Under the pieces are notes generated by a model. The model was not told the origin of the DNA. It did no database searches and saw only the letters and a program-made list of their open reading frames with translations. Made by a program: the position numbers and the translations under genes. A stretch of DNA of 26,373 bases, taken from positions 1-26,373 of the forward strand of contig JAVYRX010000012.1 in NCBI GenBank assembly GCA_038729485.1, given 5' to 3'. The DNA comes from GCA-001856825 sp038729485. GTDB lineage: Archaea; Thermoplasmatota; Thermoplasmata; Thermoplasmatales; GCA-001856825. Below, piece after piece: positions 7,050-14,709 of the stretch (its first letter is position 1; each line of letters starts with the position of its first letter).

Positions 7050-7596
7050 AGAAGCGATCAAAAGTTTCCGCTAATGAGCCATGACAAGCTGAGGAGGACC
7101 TTTCGGGGCATTTGAGAATGCATCCCAATAAAGAAAAGACGCCCTATCTATCCCCCCTTTGCTGTTTGCCATAGAGCCATAATAGATTGGTGATTTTGGA
7201 CGGAATATTCAAGAGTTTTCTTTGAAATAATGCAAGGCATTGCTTGAACTAAAGCAGTTAACGTGCCACCAGTCACACCTGCTTTATAATTTCAATATGT
7301 AGAGGGTGATTACACATCTGCAGGATTTTATGGTTGATTGTGTAGGCAAGAAGGAACGATTTAATTAACAGACAGGAAATAGAACGCTTTACCTCTTGAA
7401 TGAATTCAAGGATTATCCAAATTGAGTACACAATATACAAAGAGCGTTTTATGAGAATTGCCTCCTCAATATCCATGGAACCTAAGAAAAAGATCTCAGG
7501 AGTGAGAAGCAAGATTACTGCATCTCTTGAAAAAACGGGATGTGGAACTTAATCCAACGTTTCCAGTTTATTTGTTGGAAATGCTATGAAAATATT
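7050..7596. other. Gene-poor 547-base stretch with decayed coding traces
   Basis: No convincing intact gene is seen here. The left part (7071-7291, minus strand) holds two short frames described as a separate pseudogene. The right part has a 79-residue hydrophobic minus-strand frame (7273-7512) and, overlapping it, a 50-residue plus-strand frame (7400-7552, MNSRIIQIEYTIYKERF...TGCGT) with an AT-rich TTTAATTAA at 7360-7368. I recognise neither, and the two overlap, so at most one is real. The stretch separates the CDF gene from the end of the tyrosine operon. Confidence 0.5.
7071..7291 (-). pseudogene. Decayed gene, possibly saccharopine-dehydrogenase-like reductase
   Basis: Two overlapping minus-strand frames look like pieces of one protein. 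The upstream piece (open 7291 down to 7148) reads NYKAGVTGGTLTALVQAM and ends soon after. The downstream piece (open 7208 down to the TAG at 7071) reads SPIYYGSMANSKGGIDRASF and ends PPQLVMAH. A GxSGGTxAS element followed by a W.xPF.MA element is typical of saccharopine-dehydrogenase-like trans-acting enoyl reductases, so a frameshifted fragment of such a gene is possible. The match is from memory and weak. The N-terminal nucleotide-binding part is not visible. Confidence 0.3.
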
Positions 7597-8610
7597 CTAC
7601 AACATCTTAAAGATAGCTTCCCTTAGATTATTGTCTCTTTTTCCAAGTTTCTCATAAATGCCGTCTATGTCCTCCATCTTAATTCCATAATCCGACAGCT
7701 TCCTCTCAAGCTCCAAACCTCTTATCAGATTTTCTATTATATCAGCAAGGGAACTTATGCCTTTCTTGCCTTCCTCCCCTGTTATCAATGAAGAAAGACT
7801 TGAAAGTCCTTCAGGGGGATCCAACGAATAATATCTTAAAATCTCGGGAAGCGTTATGCAGGATGTTATTCCGTGAGGTACGTTCCATCGAGCTCCGATG
7901 ATCTTTCCTATCTGGTGGCTGAACCCCATCGGTGAGTCATAAACATTCATGTAAGAATACCATGACGCTATTTGACACTGAAGCCTCTCCTCATCACCTT
8001 CTCCTCCAATATTCTTAATCATTTTGGTCAAAGATTGGTATGCCATGTTTATCCTGAACTCTAGGAAGCCACCTCCTAATGTTGATTCAACAGCATGGTC
8101 TATTGACCTCAAACCGGTAGACCTCCAAAGCTCCTTAGGAGTTTCAGCCGTTGCGTTAGGGTCCAAATAAATATATTTAGGAACAAGCTCTTTTTTTCTT
8201 ATGCCCTTTTTTTCCCTGCCTTCTGAATACCCTCCAATGTGAGAAAATTCAGCTGCCGAAAGAGTGGTAGGAATCGCAATTTGGGTAATTCCCACATCAA
8301 CGTTATTTCTTGCTATCTTGCCTGCATCAATGACACTCCCCCCTCCAGCGGTGATAATGTATTTCACATTATTGCTTGATAGGTGGCCACCTATCTTAGT
8401 AATTTCATCTATAGGAGAATGCTGCGTCACAAATTCCAGCAATTCCGCATTGGGCAACTTTTCCATAAGTCCTTTCAGGTATCTTGTCTTTGAAACAGAC
8501 CTGCTCGTTATGACGTAAGTTTCCTTCCCTCGATCGGTGATATCTGAAACACTTTCTTGAGAGCCTTTTCCAATATGCACTGAGTCTATAGGGAGATAGT
8601 TGAATATCAT
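7597..8610 (-). CDS. Maleylacetate-reductase-like group III (iron-type) dehydrogenase
   Basis: A dehydrogenase of 337 residues with the nucleotide motif AGGGSVIDAGKIA (88-100), the PTTLSAAEFS loop (114-123), and DPNATAETP...STGLRSIDHAVES (150-176), then GFSHQIG (H232) and NVPHG (H246). This is the group III alcohol dehydrogenase fold, and the PTT.SAAEF and HAVE pattern points to the maleylacetate reductase branch rather than to glycerol-1-phosphate dehydrogenase. The position four residues before H172, Asp in iron-dependent members, is Arg168. The start ATG overlaps the homogentisate dioxygenase stop codon (ATGA), so it is translationally coupled as the last gene of the tyrosine operon. It may reduce the C=C bond of maleylacetoacetate (inference). 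Confidence 0.8.
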   Translation of the reverse strand: MIFNYLPIDSVHIGKGSQESVSDITDRGKETYVITSRSVSKTRYLKGLMEKLPNAELLEFVTQHSPIDEITKIGGHLSSNNVKYIITAGGGSVIDAGKIARNNVDVGITQIAIPTTLSAAEFSHIGGYSEGREKKGIRKKELVPKYIYLDPNATAETPKELWRSTGLRSIDHAVESTLGGGFLEFRINMAYQSLTKMIKNIGGEGDEERLQCQIASWYSYMNVYDSPMGFSHQIGKIIGARWNVPHGITSCITLPEILRYYSLDPPEGLSSLSSLITGEEGKKGISSLADIIENLIRGLELERKLSDYGIKMEDIDGIYEKLGKRDNNLREAIFKML

Positions 8611-9746
8611 TGGTACCAGGATTTCATGTAATTCCTGTCTTCTATTGGTAAAGCTTCTTTTGTGACTTTGAGAGGTAGATAGCTTTCAACCATGATTGCT
8701 ATTTCGTCTGTGCCTTCCTTCCCAATGGAGCCTTCAATGGCTCCAGGTTGGGGGCCATGAACCAAACCCCTAACGTGAAGCGTTATGGATCCTTCTCTCA
8801 CACCTTTCCTACTCATGAAATTCCCGCTGGAATAGAAAAGGAATTCGTCTGTATCGACGTTACTGTGATAATATGATATAGGGACCGCCCGCTCGTGGAA
8901 ATCAAACTTTCTGGGGAGAAAGGTCGCAATCATGAAACTTTTAGATGAAAATGATTCGTGGACTGGAGGAGGCTGATGAACCTTACCCACTATGGGCATC
9001 ATGTCCTCTACGCTGAGGGCAAAAGGATAATGATATCCGTCCCATCCTTCAATGTCAAACGGGGTGGTATCTCTTTCTTCCACAATCATACTGTTGTCGA
9101 AATCTATCAAGACATTTATAGCTTCATTTCTTTCACGTATTTGCTCAAGAACGGGCGGTCTGATGTCCCTGGTGTAGTAAGGAACTCCTTCCTTTATTTG
9201 ACCATATCTGTTTAGATACCTATCCGGTATATGGATTCCACCCTTGGATTCAATCAAGAGGAACATTGGGTTGTCGAAATATTCCATCCTATAGATCAGT
9301 CCCTTGGGCACGTAAATGTAGTCTCCCTTCCTGAAGTCTATTCTCCCCATAATGCTAACGAGGCTTCCCCTTCCCCTATGTACGAAGATAAGTTGATCCC
9401 TAAGACCATGTGCAAAGAGGAATTTCATTTCTTCTGTTGGCTTTGATATTGAGATCGACAGATCGTCACTATGCAGAAGCATCTTTCTACCAGATATGAA
9501 ATCTCCGAATCCATCAATCATGTCAGTGTGCAACAATCGGTGAGAAACGGACTCGTCGTCCTGAACTGCATTCTTCTGGAGCTCCTTTATAGACTTAATT
9601 CTGGTAGGCTCATTTCTGTGATAAAGAAGAGAGTATGAACCTTCGAAACTCTCTTCTCCGAATAGTTCTTCTCTGTATATCCTTTCCCCATTTTCAAAAG
9701 TATGTCGCGTTTTGGGGAGTTTTCCCTGTTTCACATAATACACCAT
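8607..9746 (-). CDS. hmgA: Homogentisate 1,2-dioxygenase
   Basis: A 379-residue cupin-type dioxygenase that opens the ring of homogentisate with O2 to give maleylacetoacetate. The non-heme iron ligands are visible: H294 and E301 in YYHSNVDTDEFLFY, and H330 in GLVHGPQPG. PPPVHESF carries the likely catalytic histidine (H263). The protein is shorter than the roughly 430-440-residue bacterial and animal enzymes. The frame is open to 9839, but ATG 9746 is the start because GAGGTG (plus strand 9754-9759) sits seven bases before it and the upstream part overlaps the fumarylacetoacetase gene. It begins one base after that gene's stop and overlaps the next gene by four bases. The reaction needs oxygen, so this implies an aerobic cell. 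Confidence 0.92.
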   Translation of the reverse strand: MVYYVKQGKLPKTRHTFENGERIYREELFGEESFEGSYSLLYHRNEPTRIKSIKELQKNAVQDDESVSHRLLHTDMIDGFGDFISGRKMLLHSDDLSISISKPTEEMKFLFAHGLRDQLIFVHRGRGSLVSIMGRIDFRKGDYIYVPKGLIYRMEYFDNPMFLLIESKGGIHIPDRYLNRYGQIKEGVPYYTRDIRPPVLEQIRERNEAINVLIDFDNSMIVEERDTTPFDIEGWDGYHYPFALSVEDMMPIVGKVHQPPPVHESFSSKSFMIATFLPRKFDFHERAVPISYYHSNVDTDEFLFYSSGNFMSRKGVREGSITLHVRGLVHGPQPGAIEGSIGKEGTDEIAIMVESYLPLKVTKEALPIEDRNYMKSWYQ

Positions 9747-9747
9747 T

Positions 9748-10602
9748 TTATACCACCTCATTGACAAGTTTACCCAGTTTCTCTCCATTGATTGAGACTT
9801 CGTCCCCCCTTTTAAGCCAACCATAATTCTCGGGTCCAAGCTCCAGAATACAGCCCGTAGAAACAGTCCCCGAAAGGATTACGTCCCCCATGCGTAGGGT
9901 AGTTGATCGTGACGCATATTCAACAAGATCCTGAAATGACCATCTCATGTCTTTCAGATTGCCCGAAGAGTATTTCCTTCCATTCACGTATGCCTCAATG
10001 GTGAGATCAAGCTTTCCGTCAGGAAGAATTCTTTCGAGCAATTCGTCCTTAGTCACGACGTAAGGACCTAAACTTGTTGCAAAATCCTTTGATTTGCTAG
10101 GGCCAAGGCCTATTTTCATTTCCTTTCTCTGGATGTCTCTTGCAGACCAATCATTTGCCAGAATGAAGCCAAAAATGTAGGACAGGGCATCTTCTTTTCC
10201 TATGTTCTTTCCATTCCTGCCTATAACAGCTCCAACTTCCATCTCATAGTCTAGTTCATTCGTAAAATTCGGATATTCTATTTTAGACCCAGAGGGGAAC
10301 AGCATAGCGGTACCTGAATAGTAGTAGGCAGGAATCTCGTACCATTCGTTCGGAACCTCTAGACCCCTCCTTGCCCTAGCTTTTCTGACATGCTCTTCAA
10401 ACGTGTAGAAATCTCTAAGAGATGGGACCTCCGGAATGGGTAAAATGTTCTTTTCGATCTTGTCCTGCCCTGCCACGGGATATTCGTTTAAAGGGATATT
10501 AAATGCGTTGAAAAACTCACTGTCGTCAATCACTGCATATTCATTTTTCATCAATACGAGCGTTCTTTCCTTCCCATCGACAACGCCTCTTGTCAGTTTC
10601 AT
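9748..10602 (-). CDS. Fumarylacetoacetase (FAH-family hydrolase)
   Basis: A 284-residue FAH-fold hydrolase that cleaves the C-C bond of a 3,5-dioxo acid to acetoacetate plus a C4 acid. The metal ligands of the family are in place: D64 in RDFYTFEEH, E120 and E122 in LDYEMEVG, and D151 in NDWSARDIQ; H71 corresponds to the catalytic histidine seven residues after the first Asp. GLGPSKSKDFATSLGP follows. This pattern is closer to true fumarylacetoacetase than to the general FAH superfamily, though the protein lacks the N-terminal SH3-like domain of the roughly 420-residue animal enzyme. It lies four bases after the HPPD stop and one base before the homogentisate dioxygenase start. Confidence 0.9.
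   Translation of the reverse strand: MKLTRGVVDGKERTLVLMKNEYAVIDDSEFFNAFNIPLNEYPVAGQDKIEKNILPIPEVPSLRDFYTFEEHVRKARARRGLEVPNEWYEIPAYYYSGTAMLFPSGSKIEYPNFTNELDYEMEVGAVIGRNGKNIGKEDALSYIFGFILANDWSARDIQRKEMKIGLGPSKSKDFATSLGPYVVTKDELLERILPDGKLDLTIEAYVNGRKYSSGNLKDMRWSFQDLVEYASRSTTLRMGDVILSGTVSTGCILELGPENYGWLKRGDEVSINGEKLGKLVNEVV
9754..9759 (-). promoter_or_regulatory. Ribosome binding site that fixes the homogentisate dioxygenase start
   Basis: The minus strand reads GAGGTG here, seven bases before the ATG at 9746 and inside the last codons of the fumarylacetoacetase gene. It decides the dioxygenase start against the longer open frame to 9839. Confidence 0.8.
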
Positions 10603-10606
10603 ATTC

Positions 10607-11692
10607 TCAGAGATTGCCCCTCTTAGCCTGCTCTCTTTCTATGCTCTCGAATAGAGCTTTGAAATTCCCCTTGCCGAAAGACGTTGCACCCTTCCTCTGT
10701 ATTATCTCGTAAAAGAACGTCGGCCTATCGCCAATGGGTTGTGTGAATATTTGAAGAAGGTAGCCGTCCTCATCCCTGTCCACCAGAATATTAAGGTCCC
10801 TTATCTCGTCGAGGTCTTCATCAATTTTCCCAACCCTGTCCTCCAACTCTTCGTAATATGACGGGGGCGTGTATAGAAACTGAATCCCTCTTTTTCTCAT
10901 TTTTCTAACTGTCTCTATAATGTTATCTGTGTAAAGAGCAATGTGCTGGACCCCGGGAGACTCATAATAGTCGAGATACTCTTGTATCTGGGATTTCTTC
11001 AGACCAAGAGCCGGTTCATTTATGGGGAATATTATCTTTCTGCCCCCGTATTCGACTACCTTGCTCCTTAGTGCTGAATATTTAGTGCTTATGTCCTTGT
11101 CATCGAAACTTATTAGTTGACTGAATCCGAGTCCTTTCACGTAGTAATCGATCCATGGGTCCATCTTGTTTTCTTCAACGTTTCCTACTACATGATCGAT
11201 TTTTTTCACACCGGCATTATTGTCTAGGGAATTCACTTCTACAAATCCCGGAGGAAGGTCTGATTCCCACTCGCCATAATCAAGGAGTGTGTGAGAGGTT
11301 TCTCCGTATGTTGGCACAAGAGACTTCCTGATAAGCCCAAAGTCACCCTTGACAGTTTCAACTTTCGAGGGAGACGCAACCTTTCTTTCCTTAATGAATT
11401 CGATTGTCCTATCCATATCGATAACTCCCAACGAAATATCCTTTACTCCATCGCCGTGCATCTCCACGTGCCTAGATATTTCGGAGGCTCTTGACAGGAA
11501 GCCTGTGAATATCAGTTTCACATTTCCCTGCTTTAGGAGATATGATGTTCTATCCCTAACTCCAGTCTCTGGCCCACTATATCCTATCACTTTGAAGCCA
11601 AGCGCGTTTTCGTGGAAGTATGCCCACTGTTTAGCGGAACCCACGTAGAATTCTATGTGGTCTATACCGTGAAATGCATCGGTTTCAATCAT
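10607..11692 (-). CDS. hpd: 4-hydroxyphenylpyruvate dioxygenase
   Basis: A 361-residue two-domain dioxygenase of the VOC fold that converts 4-hydroxyphenylpyruvate and O2 to homogentisate and CO2. The N-terminal domain begins GIDHIEFYVGSAKQWAYFHE. The C-terminal domain carries the iron triad H167 (KIDHVVGNV), H250 (GVQHIALYT) and E329 (FFYEIIQR). The C-terminal helix FGKGNFKALFESIEREQ, which closes the active site in HPPDs, is present. It is the first gene of the operon. TTATAA at 11729-11734 gives a transcript start near 11705 and a short leader. A tyrosine aminotransferase to supply the substrate is not seen in the window. Confidence 0.93.
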   Translation of the reverse strand: MIETDAFHGIDHIEFYVGSAKQWAYFHENALGFKVIGYSGPETGVRDRTSYLLKQGNVKLIFTGFLSRASEISRHVEMHGDGVKDISLGVIDMDRTIEFIKERKVASPSKVETVKGDFGLIRKSLVPTYGETSHTLLDYGEWESDLPPGFVEVNSLDNNAGVKKIDHVVGNVEENKMDPWIDYYVKGLGFSQLISFDDKDISTKYSALRSKVVEYGGRKIIFPINEPALGLKKSQIQEYLDYYESPGVQHIALYTDNIIETVRKMRKRGIQFLYTPPSYYEELEDRVGKIDEDLDEIRDLNILVDRDEDGYLLQIFTQPIGDRPTFFYEIIQRKGATSFGKGNFKALFESIEREQAKRGNL

Positions 11693-11728
11693 TATTCATC
11701 TATAGAAAAAGGGTATTTTAATTTAGCC

Positions 11729-11774
11729 TTATAACCTTAATTAAGATTAATTTCTACAGGAAAAAAAGATTAAT
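11729..11774. promoter_or_regulatory. Divergent promoter region of the tyrosine operon and the 11794 gene
   Basis: For the operon (minus strand) the TATA box is TTATAA at 11729-11734. Directly upstream of it is the perfect palindrome CTTAATTAAG (11736-11745), where an activator or repressor could act on TBP/TFB. AGATTAAT occurs twice in the same direction (11744-11751 and 11767-11774), 23 bases apart. The second copy serves as a TATA-like element 24 bases before the GTG at 11794. Function as operators is a guess. Confidence 0.45.
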
Positions 11775-11793
11775 GACAATAAACTAAGAGATC

Positions 11794-12033
11794 GTGCTAG
11801 ATTTCTCCCAGGGGATCGAAAGACTGAAAAAACATATGAAATCCGCTTTCGGGGTAGATCAGGTTAATGTAACTATGGCGAAACAGGAAAAGGACCAAAC
11901 CAATGAGAAGGATGTTTGGAGATACAACGTGGAGTTTATTGAAAATGGGAAAACGGTAAAGGCCATGGTTGAAATAAATGCAGTTACGGGGGATTTGCTT
12001 CTCTTCCAGAGAGATTCTCAGTGGCGAATTTAG
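11794..12033 (+). CDS. Small PepSY-like protein
   Basis: A 79-residue protein with no signal peptide. An N-terminal amphipathic helix (LDFSQGIERLKKHMKSAFG) is followed by the strand pattern VWRYNVEFIENGKTVKAMVE, then VNAVTGDLLLFQRD. A modified strand-turn of the type W.v.....G....v.vda.TGel is characteristic of PepSY or related small sheet domains (GvpO is another similar arrangement), so I call it PepSY-like without firm assignment. It begins with GTG, probably leaderless. It is divergent from the tyrosine operon. Its role is unknown. Confidence 0.6.
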   Translation: MLDFSQGIERLKKHMKSAFGVDQVNVTMAKQEKDQTNEKDVWRYNVEFIENGKTVKAMVEINAVTGDLLLFQRDSQWRI

Positions 12034-12105
12034 ATTTTCCAAGCTATTTATGTTTTAAACTATTTATGGTTTTCGATTGAGTATTTGTCTTGCTTTTACA
12101 GGTAA

Positions 12106-12116
12106 TTTTAATATAC
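12106..12116 (+). promoter_or_regulatory. TATA box of the YceI gene
   Basis: The sequence attttaatata is centred 25-26 bases before the ATG at 12136. No ribosome binding site lies between them, so the transcript is predicted to be leaderless. Confidence 0.6.
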
Positions 12117-12135
12117 TTAATATGCATAACTAACT

Positions 12136-12669
12136 ATGGAAACACAAAAAAATATTTGGATTATAGATAAGAAGCACAGTAGCCTCGAATTTACAGTCAG
12201 ACACATGATGGTATCTAACGTCAAGGGAAGGTTTAAGGAATATGAGGGAGAGGTAGTGTTAGATACCGATAGATTAGAAAACTCGAGTGCAATGTTTTCC
12301 ATAGACGTATCTTCTGTATCTACAGAGGATCAGGATAGGGACAATCACCTTAGATCGCCTGACTTCTTCGATGTTGAAAAAAACCCAAAGATGTTTTTTA
12401 AGAGTACAAAAATTTACAAGGACGGAAATGACACAGTCGTTGAGGGGGATCTTACTATAAGAGATATCACTAAGGGTATTAGGGTAAGGGGTCAGCTTGA
12501 GGGACCGGTTAAGGACCCGTACGGGAAGGAAAGAATTGGGTACGACGGAGAGGCAACCGTTAACAGGAAAGACTTTGAGCTAAAGTGGAACGTAATGCTA
12601 GAAGGTGGGGGCATTCTAGTGGGCGAGACTGTCAAGATAAATGTGCATTTAGAATTAATTAAGTCCTAA
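12136..12669 (+). CDS. YceI family lipid-binding protein
   Basis: A 177-residue YceI-fold protein. The family signatures WIIDKKHSSLEFTVRHMM (8-25), VKGRFKEYEG (29-38) and RDNHLRSPDFFDVEKNPKM (about 66-84) are all present. YceI proteins are lipocalin-like barrels that bind polyisoprenoids or other amphiphiles; bacterial members are usually periplasmic and stress- or pH-induced. There is no signal peptide here, so it is predicted to be cytoplasmic, as for other archaeal copies. In an archaeon with isoprenoid lipids or quinones, such a ligand would be natural (inference). It is monocistronic and faces the ACT-domain regulator gene, which ends six bases downstream. Confidence 0.9.
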   Translation: METQKNIWIIDKKHSSLEFTVRHMMVSNVKGRFKEYEGEVVLDTDRLENSSAMFSIDVSSVSTEDQDRDNHLRSPDFFDVEKNPKMFFKSTKIYKDGNDTVVEGDLTIRDITKGIRVRGQLEGPVKDPYGKERIGYDGEATVNRKDFELKWNVMLEGGGILVGETVKINVHLELIKS

Positions 12670-12675
12670 TTGTTG

Positions 12676-13185
12676 TCAGTATATCGTTACTCCTTTTATC
12701 TTGTCAGATTTTTTTATTTCGGGTATTGCCTCAGCTGGAATAGGGGTATCAGTTATCACGTAAAGTTTTGGACTTTTAACAAAATCAGGATCGTCCCCTA
12801 CGGCCTGTCTTATACTTATACCGTGCTTTGAAAGTACTTCAGAAACTTCGTGAATGATTCCAGACTTTGTCGGGTCGTAAGCCTCTATGACTATTTCCCC
12901 GAATCCTATAATTGGGGCTACCTGACCCATGTGAAGAGTAGATTTCAGATTAGAAAATATTTTTGAAAGCTCTTGGTCACGGCTTATATTATCTGCGACA
13001 GACTTAACTACACGTATATCCACGTTACAGGCTTCTGCAATGGATCTTGGCTCAATTTCTATGTCATTGCAGAAAATCTTTCCATCCTTGACGCTTATTC
13101 CGTACTCAAGGATCTTAAAAACAACGGTCCGTTGAGAATGAAGTTTCGAGAACTTTTTTTCTATGAGTTCTCTTACGTTTTCCAT
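12676..13185 (-). CDS. ACT-domain regulator of amino acid metabolism (ACR type)
   Basis: A protein of about 169 residues. The N-terminal helical segment is followed by an HTH-like region (KIFCNDIEIEPRSIAEACNVDIRVVKSVADN), and a C-terminal ACT domain (GFGEIVIEAYDPTKSGIIHE...KHGISIRQAVGDD) ends with KLYVITDTPIPAEAIPEI. This layout matches the archaeal 'regulator of amino acid metabolism, contains ACT domain' family (COG2061-like). ATG 13185 is preferred to TTG 13227 because an AAATATT box at about 13206-13214 gives leaderless initiation. ACT domains bind amino acids, so it may sense one linked to the nearby tyrosine operon, but no direct evidence exists here. Confidence 0.85.
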   Translation of the reverse strand: MENVRELIEKKFSKLHSQRTVVFKILEYGISVKDGKIFCNDIEIEPRSIAEACNVDIRVVKSVADNISRDQELSKIFSNLKSTLHMGQVAPIIGFGEIVIEAYDPTKSGIIHEVSEVLSKHGISIRQAVGDDPDFVKSPKLYVITDTPIPAEAIPEIKKSDKIKGVTIY

Positions 13186-13326
13186 CAAACCAGTTATGCA
13201 TCGAAGAATATTTGTACTTTTGTGCAAAATATCTGAGAAAATCAGCTGAAAATCATTTTGAATTGCCGCAAGGCATCTTTATTAATACGAATGGAAAATT
13301 GATTAAGACGTTTCAGATCTAAAGTT

Positions 13327-14709
13327 GTGAGCTTTTTAGGAGAACTGAAAGGTATCTTAGGGGATTATTTAATCACGGATCCTATCGGGAAGCTACCATA
13401 TTCAAGGGATGCCTCTTACCTCCCTGGGTCGCAGCCTGTTGCCGTAGCTCTACCGGAGACTGTGGAACAGCTGAAAGGAATAATGCGCATCTGTTACGAC
13501 CATGGGATTCAGGTTACACCGAGGGGAGGCGGCACCTCATTGACAGGATCTTCAATTCCTTCGGCAGAGTCAATAGTGGTTAGTTTTGCACGGATGAATC
13601 GCATAATAGAAATTAACACAGCTGACAGGTACGTTCACGTAGAAGCGGGAGTGCGACTGGACGACCTAAATTCTGCGCTCTCAAAGCTAAATTTTATGTA
13701 TCCGCCTGATCCAGGGAGTTCCATCGCTGCTACGGTTGGAGGGTCAATTTCAACGAATGCAGGAGGCCTGAGGGGAGTATCTTATGGCGCCACAAAGGAA
13801 TGGGTGCTGGGATTGGAGGTTGTCCTTTCAGATGGTTCAGTAATACACACGGGAGGTAAGGTCCTTAAGAGAAGCGATGGTTATGACCTTACTGCGCTGA
13901 TGGTGGGTAGCGAAGGAACACTGGGCCTTGTAACCAGCGCCTACCTTAAGGTAGTGCCTAAGCCCGAAAAAGTAGGAAGAATTATTGCCTACTACAATAA
14001 AATCGACGGTGCTTCGACGGCAATCTCGTCACTAAAATCGAGAGGAATTACGCCCCTAATGGCAGAATTTCTGGACAGGATAGCCATGGATTCTATCAGG
14101 AAGACAAAAGGTATGGCTTTCCCGGAGGATGCAAATTACCTCATAATGGTTGATATATCGTCGACGGTTGAATCAATAGAAAGAATGATGAACGATGCTT
14201 ACAACATAATTTCCTCTACTAATCCAATCTCGGTAACATATACGATGGACGAGGCGGAGATGGATAACCTGTCAAAGATCAGGAAAGGTATCTATTCTTC
14301 AGAACTCAGTCAGAGGAGGACGGAGGATGAGCTTGTCATTACTGGAGATGTAGTTGTTCCAACAACCCAGTTGTCTTCGGCCTTAGTAGAACTGGAAAAC
14401 GCAAAACGAGGGATGATGATCTCCTTGTTCGGCCACTTAGGGGATGGGAACATACATGCAAACATATTCTTCAACAGTAAGAACAGTCAAGAAGTTAATA
14501 TGGCGGAGGATTACCTTAAACTCATGGCGAGGATTGCGATTAAGCTGGGTGGAAGCATATCTGCAGAGCACGGAATCGGTCTTGAAAAAAAGGAACTTTT
14601 TGCGGAAGAGATGAACATAAAAAATTCTAACCGTTCCATTGAAATCATGAGGGGAATCAAGGGGGTCATGGACCCGAAGGGAATCCTAAATGGAGGCAAG
14701 ATATTCTGA
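13327..14709 (+). CDS. FAD-linked 2-hydroxyacid dehydrogenase, GlcD type
   Basis: A 460-residue flavoprotein of the GlcD/D-lactate dehydrogenase family. The FAD_binding_4 domain begins YLPGSQPVAVALPETVEQL and has the phosphate loop TPRGGGTSLTGSS and GGSISTNAGG. The C-terminal FAD-oxidase domain carries LFGHLGDGNIHANIFF and ISAEHGIGLEKKELF. Family members oxidise D-lactate, glycolate, D-2-hydroxyglutarate or similar to the 2-oxo acid; the substrate cannot be told. It starts with GTG. A TATA-like CTTTATTAATAC at 13277-13288 gives a leader of about 18 bases. It overlaps the Fe-S partner by a CTGA junction, so the two form one enzyme. Confidence 0.9.
   Translation: MSFLGELKGILGDYLITDPIGKLPYSRDASYLPGSQPVAVALPETVEQLKGIMRICYDHGIQVTPRGGGTSLTGSSIPSAESIVVSFARMNRIIEINTADRYVHVEAGVRLDDLNSALSKLNFMYPPDPGSSIAATVGGSISTNAGGLRGVSYGATKEWVLGLEVVLSDGSVIHTGGKVLKRSDGYDLTALMVGSEGTLGLVTSAYLKVVPKPEKVGRIIAYYNKIDGASTAISSLKSRGITPLMAEFLDRIAMDSIRKTKGMAFPEDANYLIMVDISSTVESIERMMNDAYNIISSTNPISVTYTMDEAEMDNLSKIRKGIYSSELSQRRTEDELVITGDVVVPTTQLSSALVELENAKRGMMISLFGHLGDGNIHANIFFNSKNSQEVNMAEDYLKLMARIAIKLGGSISAEHGIGLEKKELFAEEMNIKNSNRSIEIMRGIKGVMDPKGILNGGKIF
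14692..14696 (+). promoter_or_regulatory. Strong GGAGG site supporting a CTG start at 14706
   Basis: GGAGG lies in the last codons of the GlcD-type gene, nine bases before the CTG at 14706. No ATG, GTG or TTG start lies in that frame between 14643 and 14772. This is the best evidence that translation of the Fe-S partner begins at CTG. Confidence 0.65.

Noticed and set aside
7273..7512. 79-residue hydrophobic minus-strand frame
   Set aside because: No promoter or ribosome site, no recognisable family, and it overlaps both an opposite frame and the end of the decayed gene. It is likely an accident of AT-rich sequence.
7597..8610. Glycerol-1-phosphate dehydrogenase (lipid synthesis) as identity of the group III dehydrogenase
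   Set aside because: The PTTLSAAEF and HAVES motifs and the location in the tyrosine operon point to the maleylacetate reductase branch; the characteristic substrate loop of glycerol-1-phosphate dehydrogenase is not seen.
9747..9839. Longer N-terminus for the homogentisate dioxygenase
   Set aside because: The extra residues lie within the fumarylacetoacetase gene, do not resemble the dioxygenase family, and a good GAGGTG site supports ATG 9746.
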